NCBI GenBank assembly: GCA_031296915.1
Contig: JAVDPC010000019.1
Span: 81,351-145,350, forward strand
Source: Cerasicoccus frondis
GTDB taxonomy: Bacteria > Verrucomicrobiota > Verrucomicrobiia > Opitutales > Cerasicoccaceae
DNA: 64,000 nt
Direction: 5' to 3'
A program made the translations under genes and the position numbers. Of this stretch, positions 25,967 through 35,125 are shown in pieces. Under the pieces are notes generated by a model. It made no database searches, was not told the DNA's origin, and worked only from the letters and a program-made list of their open reading frames with translations. Every line of letters starts with the position of its first letter. The first letter of the stretch is position 1.

Positions 25967-27823
25967 ATGAGCACAACCGCGCCCGAAACCCACGAATTCC
26001 AGGCCGAAGTCAAGCAGGTGCTGGATATCGTCATCCATTCCCTCTACACCGACAAGGAAATCTTCATCCGCGAGTTGGTGTCCAACGCTTCTGACGCGCT
26101 GGAAAAACTGCGTCACACCCAGCTGACCGAGAAGACCATCCACGACGACAGCCTCGCGCTGGAAATCAACATCACCTCCGACGAAGAAGCCGGCACGATC
26201 ACGATCCAGGACCACGGCATCGGCATGACCCGCGATGACCTCGTCGAAAACCTCGGCACCATCGCCCACTCTGGCACCAAGGCATTCCTCAACGCCGTCA
26301 AGGAATCCGGCGGCGCCAACGAAGCGCTGATCGGCCAGTTCGGCGTCGGCTTCTACTCCGTCTTCATGTGCGCCGACGAGGTGAAAGTCTACACCCGCAA
26401 CTGGCAGAGCGACGGCGCCGGCTGGTGCTGGACGAGCGAAGGCGCTGGTAGCTACACCATTGAAGAAGCTGAAGGCCTCAACCGCGGCACCAAGATCGTC
26501 ATCAAGCTCAAGGAAGACGCCAAGGAGTTCGCCACGGACTACCGCGTGAAGAGCATCGTCGAGCGCTACTCGGCCTACGTCGATTTCCCAATCAACCTGA
26601 ACGGCGAAAAGGTCAACACCCAGCAGGCCATCTGGCTCAAGGACAAGTCCGAGATTACCGAAGAGGACTACAAGGAGTTCTATAAGTATCAGGCCAAGGC
26701 TTTCGACGAGCCGCTCGACTGGATGCACTTCCAGGCCGACGCCCCGCTCGACATCCACACCCTGCTCTACATCCCCGGCTCCAATCCGGAAATGCCCGGC
26801 TTTGGCCGCATCGAGCCCGGCGTCGCCCTGCATTGCCGCAAGGTGCTGATCGACCCGCAGCCGAAGAAGCTCCTGCCCGAGTGGCTACGCTTTATCAAGG
26901 GCGTCGTCGACTCCGCCGACCTGCCGCTCAACATTTCCCGCGAGTCCATGCAGGACAGCGCGCTGCTCAACAAGATCGGCACGGTCATCACCAAGCGCCT
27001 CCTTAAGCACCTTGAGAAGATTGCCAAGAAGGACGCCGAAAAGTATGAGAAGTTCTGGCAGCAGTTTGGCTTCTTCATGAAGGAAGGCGCCATCAGCGAC
27101 TTCACTTACCGCGAGCAAACCTCCGAGCTCCTGCGCTTTGAGTCCTCCATGCTCGAAAAGGGCAAGCTGACTTCGTTCGCCGAATACCTCGACCGCGCCA
27201 AGGACGGTCAAAAGGAAATTTACTACCTGATCGGGCCGAGCCGCGCGGCGCTCGAAAGCGGTCCGTATTTGGAAGCGTTCAAGGCCCGCGGTCTGGAAGT
27301 GCTCTTCCTCTACGAGCCAATCGACGAATACTTGATGACCAATCTCCGCGAATACAAGGAGAAGCAGCTCAAGTCCGCCGACGCCGACGATCTCGAGCTA
27401 GAAGACGCCGAAGTCGAAGGCGAGCCGCTGCCCGAAGATCAGGTCAACGCCCTCTGCGAGTGGCTCAAGACTTCCCTCGGCGAAGAGCGCGTCAAGAAGG
27501 TTGCCGCCGGCAAGCGCTTGGTCGACAGCCCCATCGTCGCCACCAACGCCGACGCCATGATGTCCGCCCAAATGCGCCAGATGATGCGCGCCATGGGCCG
27601 TAATGACGAGATGCCCGATGATCAGGTTTCCGTGAACTTGGAAATCAACCCGCGCCACGGCCTCATCAAGCACCTGTCCGCGCTCAGCCAGTCCAACGAA
27701 GACACCGCAAAGCTCATCGCCGAGCAGCTCCTGGACAACGCGCTGATCAGCGCCGGTCTGCTCGACGACCCGCGCAGCATGATCAACCGCCTCAACGCCA
27801 TCCTTGAAAAGGTGGCCAAGTAA
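25967..27823 (+). CDS. htpG: Hsp90 chaperone HtpG
   Basis: A 618-residue ATP-dependent cytoplasmic chaperone. The N-terminal GHKL ATPase domain shows IRELVSNASDALEKLRH (Glu and Asn of the ATP site), IQDHGIGMTRDDLVENLGTIAHSGTKAF and GQFGVGFYSVFM. The middle domain has LPLNISRESMQ, with the catalytic Arg loop, and the C-terminal dimerisation domain includes an acidic linker and NPRHGLIKHL. Length is normal. Codon use is strongly biased to C-ending codons relative to neighbours, as in highly expressed genes. It is a single-gene unit with a strong terminator downstream. Confidence 0.98.
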   Translation: MSTTAPETHEFQAEVKQVLDIVIHSLYTDKEIFIRELVSNASDALEKLRHTQLTEKTIHDDSLALEINITSDEEAGTITIQDHGIGMTRDDLVENLGTIAHSGTKAFLNAVKESGGANEALIGQFGVGFYSVFMCADEVKVYTRNWQSDGAGWCWTSEGAGSYTIEEAEGLNRGTKIVIKLKEDAKEFATDYRVKSIVERYSAYVDFPINLNGEKVNTQQAIWLKDKSEITEEDYKEFYKYQAKAFDEPLDWMHFQADAPLDIHTLLYIPGSNPEMPGFGRIEPGVALHCRKVLIDPQPKKLLPEWLRFIKGVVDSADLPLNISRESMQDSALLNKIGTVITKRLLKHLEKIAKKDAEKYEKFWQQFGFFMKEGAISDFTYREQTSELLRFESSMLEKGKLTSFAEYLDRAKDGQKEIYYLIGPSRAALESGPYLEAFKARGLEVLFLYEPIDEYLMTNLREYKEKQLKSADADDLELEDAEVEGEPLPEDQVNALCEWLKTSLGEERVKKVAAGKRLVDSPIVATNADAMMSAQMRQMMRAMGRNDEMPDDQVSVNLEINPRHGLIKHLSALSQSNEDTAKLIAEQLLDNALISAGLLDDPRSMINRLNAILEKVAK

Positions 27824-27852
27824 GCAGCGCAGCTTAGCGATTCCTTTCAACG

Positions 27853-27882
27853 GGGGCGGTCCAGTCGGGCCGTCCCTTTTTT
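27853..27882 (+). terminator. Rho-independent terminator of htpG
   Basis: GGGGCGGTCC-AGTC-GGGCCGTCCC forms a ten-base-pair stem with wobble or mismatch positions and runs into six T residues, about 30 bases after the htpG stop. Confidence 0.9.
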
Positions 27883-27971
27883 GTGCATAGCGGCTGACAG
27901 AAGCAGCGCTAATTGATTTTATAAAATTCAGATTGGAATACAGGGACTAAGTACTGTATCTAATCTAGGAA

Positions 27972-30900
27972 ATGCTTCGGGTGCTGCTACTGCTTCCCTG
28001 CGCCCTGGGCGCTCAGTCGGTAAATTATCTTTACGATGCGACGTTGCTCGATCCCAACCCGATCGAGCAAGGTTGGGGCAGCAGCGAAGTCACGGCGCCA
28101 GGCGCGGATGCAGCCCCCGTCGATGGACTCATCGACGCGCCCGCCAATGTCGGCCCGATCAATGACGCGCAAGGCGCCTCCTGGCAGATCGTTGACCAAC
28201 TATCGGCAACCAGCCTGGACTCGCCCGCGTATCCCATCACCTTCGAGCCGGGGCAGTTCGAGGCCCTCTACGATCACGGCTGGGAATACGAGTTCACCGT
28301 CAAGGCCGTGCAGGAAACCGACTTTTCTGGCTTCACCGGCTGGGGGCTCACCGCCGCCAACGACCCCGGCTGGGGCTTCTCCGGCAGCTCGGCGCGCGTT
28401 GGGTTTTTCTTTGGCGTGAACGACAACAACAGCTTCTGGGTCAGCATCAACAGTGGCACGAAGCACTACGTCCTCGAGTCGGGTGACGACTTCCACACCG
28501 TCCGCGCAATCGGCGCGCCCGAGTCGACGGAGTTTGAGTGGTTCATCGACGGCGTCAGTCAGGGCATTGGCAACCTGGAAAGCATCGGTGCGCACGAGGG
28601 CCTCATTTTTCAGGCGGGCTCCTCTCCCCGCATTGGCGGCGCGGCGAACTGGAAAAAAGTCTCCCTGCAAAGCCTGGATGCGGAAACCGTTTACCCCACC
28701 ACGCCGATCACGGGGACGGTGCTCTTTGGCGGCGACGAAGATTATTTCAACGAAAACGGCGTCGAAGGCCTGCTGACATTGTCCCCCGCCACGAGCGAGG
28801 GTGTGGTCATCGAAGAAGCTTACAGCGACTCGGGCTATTACCGCCTGAATATCCTCGGGGTGAACGACGTAAGCTCCGGCGCGCTGCTGACCAGCGTCGC
28901 GCAAAACGGCCGATTTCAGACGGTGCCCAGCGGGAGTGATTTTGCGACGAATTCCATCCTGCCGCTCGCGAGCCTTGAGCGCTACGCCATCGTTACGAGC
29001 CGCACCAGTGATTTTGAGGAGTACAATATCGACGCCGCCTTTGGCTGGTTTCCCTACAGCGCCTACCTCGCGGGCGTAGCCAGCGGCGTGGGCGCCAATC
29101 CTCCCCTCACGCAGCTCACCGCATCGGCTGGCATCGAACTGGGCGAAGAAGTGACCGCCACCGGAACCGGCGTCGCGGTCGTCGATTTGACCAGCCTCGG
29201 CGCCAGCTCGGCTGACGGCATCCTGCTGGCCTCGGCGGCGGAGAGCGATGACAACATCGCCCTCGTCACGGCGGAAGCCAACGGCACGTTCACCGTTCAC
29301 GTGCGCCAGAATAATTCATCAGCTCTGGAGCAAGGCGCGTTCTCTTTCGTCTACCTGCCCTTTGCCGACGCCGGTGCGCCGGACCAAACCCTGACCGCGC
29401 TCGGTCGCGTACGCAGTGATGGCGCGGCCCCGGAATCCGGCGGTAACTTCGTCATCACCAAGCATAGCGTCGGCCGCTGGTTGCTCGCGATTCCCGGGCA
29501 GACGAACGACACCGGCGCCCTGCTCGTGACGCCGGCTGGCAGCGGGCCAGACAACGCCGACAACATCGTCACCTACGAATGGGACGACAGCCAGGGCGGA
29601 TGGTTCATCGAATGCCGCGACGGAGACTTTGCCAACTTCGGCCTCGACGATGGCGCCACCGACGACGAGGTGATGTTTAACTTTGCCTTCTTCGCACTGG
29701 AGCCGCCTACCCCTGTTGAGCTGCCGCCGATGCTAGACCATCAGGCCGCGCGGGAACTGCGCGCCAACTCCGACAGCCTGATCGGCAACGGCATCGATAC
29801 GGCCAGCGGCGCACTCGTGCGCGGCGTTGAACTGCTGCGGATCGAAGGCGTGCGCCCCATCACGTTTGAGATCGAATACAACTCGCTTCTGACGAGCTTC
29901 GACGGGCCCGTCGGCCCAAGCTGGAGCCATAATTATCAGGCGCGCCTTTACGGAACCAACGGCGGAGAGATCACCGTTTTTTGGAACCAGCACCGCTACT
30001 CGCGCTTCGAGTATTTGGACGAGCCGGAGCACGGCCTCACCTACCGCGGGCTCGATGAGGACGTCCGCTACGCGAGCCTTGTCGCGCGCACGCCCGACAG
30101 CGAATACCCGGACTCCTTCTGGATCCTGGCCACGCCCGAAGGCGAGGCGTATCACTTCGGCGTGGACGGGCGGCTCGTGCTGATGGAGAACGTCATCGGC
30201 CAGCCAATCGAGCTTACCTACAACGACGCCGATCAACTCACCCAGCTGACCGATCCCTTCACCGAAGCCTACATCAGCATCGGCTACAATGAGGATGGCC
30301 GCATCTCGATGGTGTCCGATGAGCTGGGCCGCCAAGTTCTTCTGACTTACAACGCCGCGGGCAATTTAATCACCCTGCCCGCCGCCGTAATGCGCGAAGC
30401 CATCAGTTGGGGCGAGCCGTTTGTCGCGATGCCGATTCCGGATAACAACCCCGCTGGTATTAGCGTGCCGATCGACGTCACTGAAGGCGGCTACGTGAGC
30501 GGCCTGACGTTTGACGCGCTGGAAATCCAGCACAGCGATCCCGAGCAGTTGGAGGCTTACCTGACCACGCCAAGCGGCAGGGAAATTTCTCTCCCGCTCA
30601 CCGTGATGCCGCCCGACACGATCAACCTGGCAGGCCTGTCCTTCACGCAAATGCCCGAAGAGGATCGCATGGGCGAATGGACCCTGCACATCGTCGACAA
30701 CGAGCCCACGCTCACGGGAACGCTTCATGCCTACGAGCTGTCGTTCTACAGCTCGCGCCGCGCGGTCACTTATATTTACGACAGCGAGAACCGCATCACC
30801 CAAGCCATCGACACGGTGGGTGATCAGCTCTTTGCAGCAGACTACGACGCGCAAGGCCGCATCGTTCGCCAAGCAGATGGTCGGCCTGAAACGCCGGACG

Positions 30901-33900
30901 CGACCGTGGCCTACAACGCCATTTCCGACAGCATTGAGACGGTTTACACCGACCCGCTGGGCAACAACTGGCGCTTTGTCCACGACGCGGAGCACCATAT
31001 CTTGTCGGTGGAGAATCCGCTCGGCGGAACGGGCTCGTTTACCTACGACGAAAACGGCAACCGCCTGACCCTCACGGATGCGCTCGATCGCACCACGACC
31101 TTTACCTACACCGAGCGCGGCGACATCGCCACAATGGAAGACCCGCTGGGCAACACCACCACGTTTACCTACGGCGACGCGCACGACCTGTTATCGATCA
31201 CCGACGCACTCGAACGCACCACAACGTTTACGCGCGAGCAAGGCCGTCTGCGGACCGTTACCGACGCGCTGGATTATAGCCAGTCCCGCGACTACTACGC
31301 CAACGGGCAGGTATCGAGCTACACCAGTCCCGATGGCGCCACGGTGCATTACGGACTCGACAGCAAAGAGCGCGTCAACACCGCGACCAACCCGCGAAAT
31401 GGCGAAGTCGGTCTACCGGATTCCGAGCAAGAGGCCAGCTACGATCTAGCCGGGCGTACGATCTCGCAGATCGATTACGGCGGCAACGTCACCACAACCG
31501 TTTACACACCGACCGATGAAGTGCGTTCGCAAACGGACCCCGACCTCAACACCTCGCGCAATGATTACGATTACCGCGGCCACCTCATGCGCAGCATCGA
31601 TAAGCTAAACGCAACCACCACTTACACTTACGATGGCAATGGCAACATCCTGACCGCCACCAACGCCATCGGCGAAGTCACCACCTTTGACTACGACCAC
31701 GACGACCGCCTGACCAGCATCACCAATGCGCGCGGCTCGACCGTGAGCTACGAATACGATGCGCTGGGCCGCTTGACAAACACCACGGACCCGCTGGGCC
31801 GCACCGACGAGGTCGTCTACGATGCCGTGGACAACATCATTGCGCGCTACGATCCATCCGGCACGCGCATGCTGCTCATCGAATACGATGCGCGCGACTT
31901 GCCCGTCCGCATGGAGGACGCGCTGGGCCACGTGATCACTGCGGAGTACGACGCCGTCATGCGGAAGGTCAGCTCAACGGATGAGCTTGGCCGCACGACC
32001 ACGTTTGAATACGACGCGCTCGACCGCCTCATTTCCGTGACCGATCCCGAGGGCCGCACCAGCGCCAACACCTACGCGCGCGACGACATGCTCGACACGT
32101 TCACCCAACCCGGCGCGTCAACGCATTACACCATCGTCTATGATAATGGGAACAACCCGATCTTCATTGTCGACCCCTTGAACGGCACAGAGGATTTTGC
32201 CTTCAACACGCGTAACCTGCTCACGCAGGACAACAAGGATTCCGGGCGCGAAGTCGTTTTCGATTACGACGATGTGGGCCGCCTGTTAACGTCCACGCCA
32301 GACAGCCCAACGGCCAACGACTACCCCCGCAGTTACACCTACGATGCCGACAACAAACTGCTCGAAGTGAGCGCCGAAATCGATGGCGTTGACACGCTCC
32401 GCACCAAGCGCACCTACGACGCCATTGGCCGCATCGCCACCTACACCAGCTACCGCATTGAAGGCGGCGCTACCATCGGCGAGACGCTTATTTATGGTTA
32501 CGATGAAGCAGGGAATCTGTCGCGTTTGATTTACCCCGATGGCGCGGACGTTCGCTACGAATACGACGCCGCCGACCGCCTCGTAAAAGTCATCGACTGG
32601 GTCGACCGCGAGACGCTCATCACCTGGGACAATCAAGACCGCATCGCGCGCATTGATTTCCCCAACGGCGCTCAGCGCAACATCCGCTACGACGCAGCGG
32701 GCAATGTCATTTACCGCGAAGACCTCGCCAGCGACAGCTCGATCATCATTGCCTACGCGTATAGCTATGACGCCGCCGGGCGGCTGCAATCGGAGCACGC
32801 CACGCCGGAAGTTTCCACCCTCGCCCCAACCGAGGCGACCTACAGCTATGACGAGCGTAACTGGATGACGCAGTTCAACGGCAACAGCGTGTCATCCGAT
32901 CCCTACGGCTACCTGCAAAACGCTAGCACGCCGACGCTGAACAACGTGCAGTTCAACAACCGCGGCCGCTTGATCAGAACGCAGGGTTACGCGTTTATCA
33001 ACGACGAGGAAGATCGCCTCAACGGCTGGCAACCGTTTGGCAGCGCCGAATCGCAGCGCACGAATTTCTTCATCAACCCCGAGGCAGGCATGAGCCAAGT
33101 GCTGCTGCAAACGGGCCCCAGCCAATCCAAGCGCTACGTTTATGGCGTCGGTCTTTTCTACGAAGAAGACGCGACCACGGGCGAAATCAAGGTGCTGCAT
33201 TACGACAACCGCGGCAGCACCGTGGCCATCAGCAACGACAGCGGAGAGCTCGTTGGCCAGATCGCGTATTCGCCCTACGGCGAGATCACCGAGCGCATGG
33301 GCGACACCGACACGCTCTTTTTGTACAACGGCATGTTCGGCGTGATGACCTCGCCCGATGGCCTTAACTACATGCGCTTCCGTTGGTATTCGCCCAAGCT
33401 GCGCCGCTTCATCAGCCAGGACGCGCACTATGGCTCGATCCGCGATTTAAACACGCTCAACCGCTACGCTTACGCGGGCGGAAATCCGGTGATGATGGTC
33501 GACCCTGAAGGCGAATTCTGGTGGATTGCCGGAGGCGCGGCAGCAGGCGCAGCGGTCGGCCTGACCGTTACCTTTGTCGTCGATTTGGTGGACGACGGGC
33601 AGATCAATACACCCGGCGAACAATACGCAGCCGCCGCCATCGGCGGTGCGGTGACCGGCGCGATTCTTTCAACCGGCGTCGGCCTGACCGGGGGCGCGGG
33701 ATTTGCGGTGGCGGCCTTGGCCGGAGGCGCCGGAGCGGCGGCCGAGAACTTGTCCCACGCCGGGCTGACCGGCACGAAAGTCGACGGCAAACAGCTCGCC
33801 ATTGAGACCATCACCGGCGCTGTGCTGGGCGCCGCCAGCCATGGCGCGGGTAAGGTGGTCAGCAAGGCCGGATCGAAGTTTTACGCCAAGAGTTTCGGCA

Positions 33901-34298
33901 GCACGAATCGCTTCATCAAGTTCGCCAGCTCCCTAGCACGCCCGGACAAAGTCTCGCGCCGCCTCGCCGTCAGCAGCTACAGCAACCTCGTGAAACGCAG
34001 CGCCAAGAAGGAAGTCATCCAAGGCGCGCTGAGCGTTTTCAAGAAACTGCCCGGCGGTTTGTATCAAGGTTTTCAAAGCGCGAACAGCATCTCCGGCGAA
34101 CCAACATCGATCACTCAGGATGGCGGGCAACGCGGCGCGGGCGTCTTCAACATTCGCAGCGAAGCCCTCGGCGAAGTCAGCATGAATCAGTCGCGCCAAT
34201 ACGGCGAATACATTCACTACAATTTCTTCCTGGAAGCCGTGCAGTTGACCAGCCAGCCCGTGCCCAACCACCCGACCCACACGTTATCCGGTTTTTAA
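27972..34298 (+). CDS. Giant secreted RHS/YD-repeat protein with inserted P-domain
   Basis: A 2108-residue protein with a short signal peptide (MLRVLLLLPCALGAQS). Domains in order: a lectin/LamG-like region (about 20-235); a region of unknown beta-rich repeats (about 245-580); a DUF6531-like entry module (GNGIDTASGALV..., ...GPSWSHNYQARL, about 595-665); first YD repeats (from about 730); a proprotein-convertase P-domain-like segment (AGISVPIDVTEGG to GTLHAYELSFYSS, about 828-930) set inside the YD array; many further YD repeats to about 1790; the RHS core ending FRWYSPKLRRFISQDAHYG...YAYAGGNPVMMVDPEGE (about 1800-1850). The last 260 residues are a variable tail with three glycine- and alanine-rich, membrane-like stretches. 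An in-frame TAG two codons upstream fixes the ATG. RHS shells enclose and deliver C-terminal effectors in other bacteria; I cannot assign toxin activity to this tail, and no type VI genes are nearby. Confidence 0.9.
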   Translation: MLRVLLLLPCALGAQSVNYLYDATLLDPNPIEQGWGSSEVTAPGADAAPVDGLIDAPANVGPINDAQGASWQIVDQLSATSLDSPAYPITFEPGQFEALYDHGWEYEFTVKAVQETDFSGFTGWGLTAANDPGWGFSGSSARVGFFFGVNDNNSFWVSINSGTKHYVLESGDDFHTVRAIGAPESTEFEWFIDGVSQGIGNLESIGAHEGLIFQAGSSPRIGGAANWKKVSLQSLDAETVYPTTPITGTVLFGGDEDYFNENGVEGLLTLSPATSEGVVIEEAYSDSGYYRLNILGVNDVSSGALLTSVAQNGRFQTVPSGSDFATNSILPLASLERYAIVTSRTSDFEEYNIDAAFGWFPYSAYLAGVASGVGANPPLTQLTASAGIELGEEVTATGTGVAVVDLTSLGASSADGILLASAAESDDNIALVTAEANGTFTVHVRQNNSSALEQGAFSFVYLPFADAGAPDQTLTALGRVRSDGAAPESGGNFVITKHSVGRWLLAIPGQTNDTGALLVTPAGSGPDNADNIVTYEWDDSQGGWFIECRDGDFANFGLDDGATDDEVMFNFAFFALEPPTPVELPPMLDHQAARELRANSDSLIGNGIDTASGALVRGVELLRIEGVRPITFEIEYNSLLTSFDGPVGPSWSHNYQARLYGTNGGEITVFWNQHRYSRFEYLDEPEHGLTYRGLDEDVRYASLVARTPDSEYPDSFWILATPEGEAYHFGVDGRLVLMENVIGQPIELTYNDADQLTQLTDPFTEAYISIGYNEDGRISMVSDELGRQVLLTYNAAGNLITLPAAVMREAISWGEPFVAMPIPDNNPAGISVPIDVTEGGYVSGLTFDALEIQHSDPEQLEAYLTTPSGREISLPLTVMPPDTINLAGLSFTQMPEEDRMGEWTLHIVDNEPTLTGTLHAYELSFYSSRRAVTYIYDSENRITQAIDTVGDQLFAADYDAQGRIVRQADGRPETPDATVAYNAISDSIETVYTDPLGNNWRFVHDAEHHILSVENPLGGTGSFTYDENGNRLTLTDALDRTTTFTYTERGDIATMEDPLGNTTTFTYGDAHDLLSITDALERTTTFTREQGRLRTVTDALDYSQSRDYYANGQVSSYTSPDGATVHYGLDSKERVNTATNPRNGEVGLPDSEQEASYDLAGRTISQIDYGGNVTTTVYTPTDEVRSQTDPDLNTSRNDYDYRGHLMRSIDKLNATTTYTYDGNGNILTATNAIGEVTTFDYDHDDRLTSITNARGSTVSYEYDALGRLTNTTDPLGRTDEVVYDAVDNIIARYDPSGTRMLLIEYDARDLPVRMEDALGHVITAEYDAVMRKVSSTDELGRTTTFEYDALDRLISVTDPEGRTSANTYARDDMLDTFTQPGASTHYTIVYDNGNNPIFIVDPLNGTEDFAFNTRNLLTQDNKDSGREVVFDYDDVGRLLTSTPDSPTANDYPRSYTYDADNKLLEVSAEIDGVDTLRTKRTYDAIGRIATYTSYRIEGGATIGETLIYGYDEAGNLSRLIYPDGADVRYEYDAADRLVKVIDWVDRETLITWDNQDRIARIDFPNGAQRNIRYDAAGNVIYREDLASDSSIIIAYAYSYDAAGRLQSEHATPEVSTLAPTEATYSYDERNWMTQFNGNSVSSDPYGYLQNASTPTLNNVQFNNRGRLIRTQGYAFINDEEDRLNGWQPFGSAESQRTNFFINPEAGMSQVLLQTGPSQSKRYVYGVGLFYEEDATTGEIKVLHYDNRGSTVAISNDSGELVGQIAYSPYGEITERMGDTDTLFLYNGMFGVMTSPDGLNYMRFRWYSPKLRRFISQDAHYGSIRDLNTLNRYAYAGGNPVMMVDPEGEFWWIAGGAAAGAAVGLTVTFVVDLVDDGQINTPGEQYAAAAIGGAVTGAILSTGVGLTGGAGFAVAALAGGAGAAAENLSHAGLTGTKVDGKQLAIETITGAVLGAASHGAGKVVSKAGSKFYAKSFGSTNRFIKFASSLARPDKVSRRLAVSSYSNLVKRSAKKEVIQGALSVFKKLPGGLYQGFQSANSISGEPTSITQDGGQRGAGVFNIRSEALGEVSMNQSRQYGEYIHYNFFLEAVQLTSQPVPNHPTHTLSGF

Positions 34299-34299
34299 C

Positions 34300-35025
34300 A
34301 TGCGCTTCCGTCTCACAGTTTTGATCAGCCTTTTTTGCATCGCCCAAATCGCGCACGCGGTAACGCATGTTTACGACGATGCCAACCGACTAACGCAGAC
34401 CATTCGCGAAGACGGCAGCGCCACGCTTTACGTTTACGACGATGCGAACAACCTCCTTTCGGTGACGAATATCAACGTGCCCAGCGCGCCGCAGAACTTC
34501 TCCGCCACACTCGCCAGCACCACGTCGGCAACGCTGATTTGGGAAGATACTTCGGACAGCGAAACGGGCTACTACATCGAGCGACGCAACGCCCGTAACT
34601 ACGAGTGGGCGCTGATCGCGGCGCTTCCAGCGAACACCACGACCTACACCGACTCGCCACTCGACCCGCTCGAGACCTACGTCTACCGCGTCTATGCTGT
34701 TGGCGCGGCGCAAGGCAGCACGCCAATCCAGTCCGCCTATTCCGCGGAAGCCGTCGCCGCCGGCGCCGAAAGTGAAGTCTTTACGATCCGATCCTTCCGC
34801 AAAACCGGCGACCGACTGGAGCTGAGCTTCAACGCGCAGGCTGACACGACTTATTACTTACTATCCAACTTTACATTGGAGGAGGAATCTTGGTTTTTGG
34901 CGAACTTCTCGCTGACGCCATTTGGCGAATCCGACAGCAGCAACATCAGCGGCGTCAGCGGCCCGGTAGTCATCTATGTTGATATGCCCGAGGGCAGCCA
35001 GCAGTTTTATCGGCTGATAAGATAA
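34300..35025 (+). CDS. Small secreted RHS-repeat plus fibronectin type III protein
   Basis: A 241-residue protein whose ATG begins one base after the stop codon of the giant RHS gene, so the two are translationally coupled or at least co-transcribed. A signal peptide (MRFRLTVLISLFCIAQIAHA) is followed by two YD repeats (VTHVYDDANRLTQTIREDGS and TLYVYDDANNLLSVTN), then an FN3 domain (VPSAPQNFSATLASTTSATLIWED...TYVYRVYAVG), and about 75 residues resembling the C-terminal beta modules of secreted proteins. As it is exported, it is not a cytoplasmic immunity protein; it may be a surface partner or an RHS fragment. Confidence 0.85.
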   Translation: MRFRLTVLISLFCIAQIAHAVTHVYDDANRLTQTIREDGSATLYVYDDANNLLSVTNINVPSAPQNFSATLASTTSATLIWEDTSDSETGYYIERRNARNYEWALIAALPANTTTYTDSPLDPLETYVYRVYAVGAAQGSTPIQSAYSAEAVAAGAESEVFTIRSFRKTGDRLELSFNAQADTTYYLLSNFTLEEESWFLANFSLTPFGESDSSNISGVSGPVVIYVDMPEGSQQFYRLIR

Positions 35026-35125
35026 AAGACATATAGCACTATCCCAAACCACATTAGGTTAAATTTTAATTCAAAAAACCCATCTCACGGAGTCCTCCGC
35101 AGCAGTTCAGGGACTGCCTCATTTT

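Noticed and set aside
25940-26833. 297-codon frame on the minus strand over htpG
   Set aside because: Shadow of the strongly biased htpG codons (long runs of Val, Asp, Gly); no start signal or domain.
28200-29300. 366-codon frame on the minus strand
   Set aside because: It is antisense to the RHS gene; the RHS frame has clear domains, and the antisense product is Arg/Gly/Ala-rich with no domain. The same applies to 30366-31184, 32286-32798 and 32892-33428.
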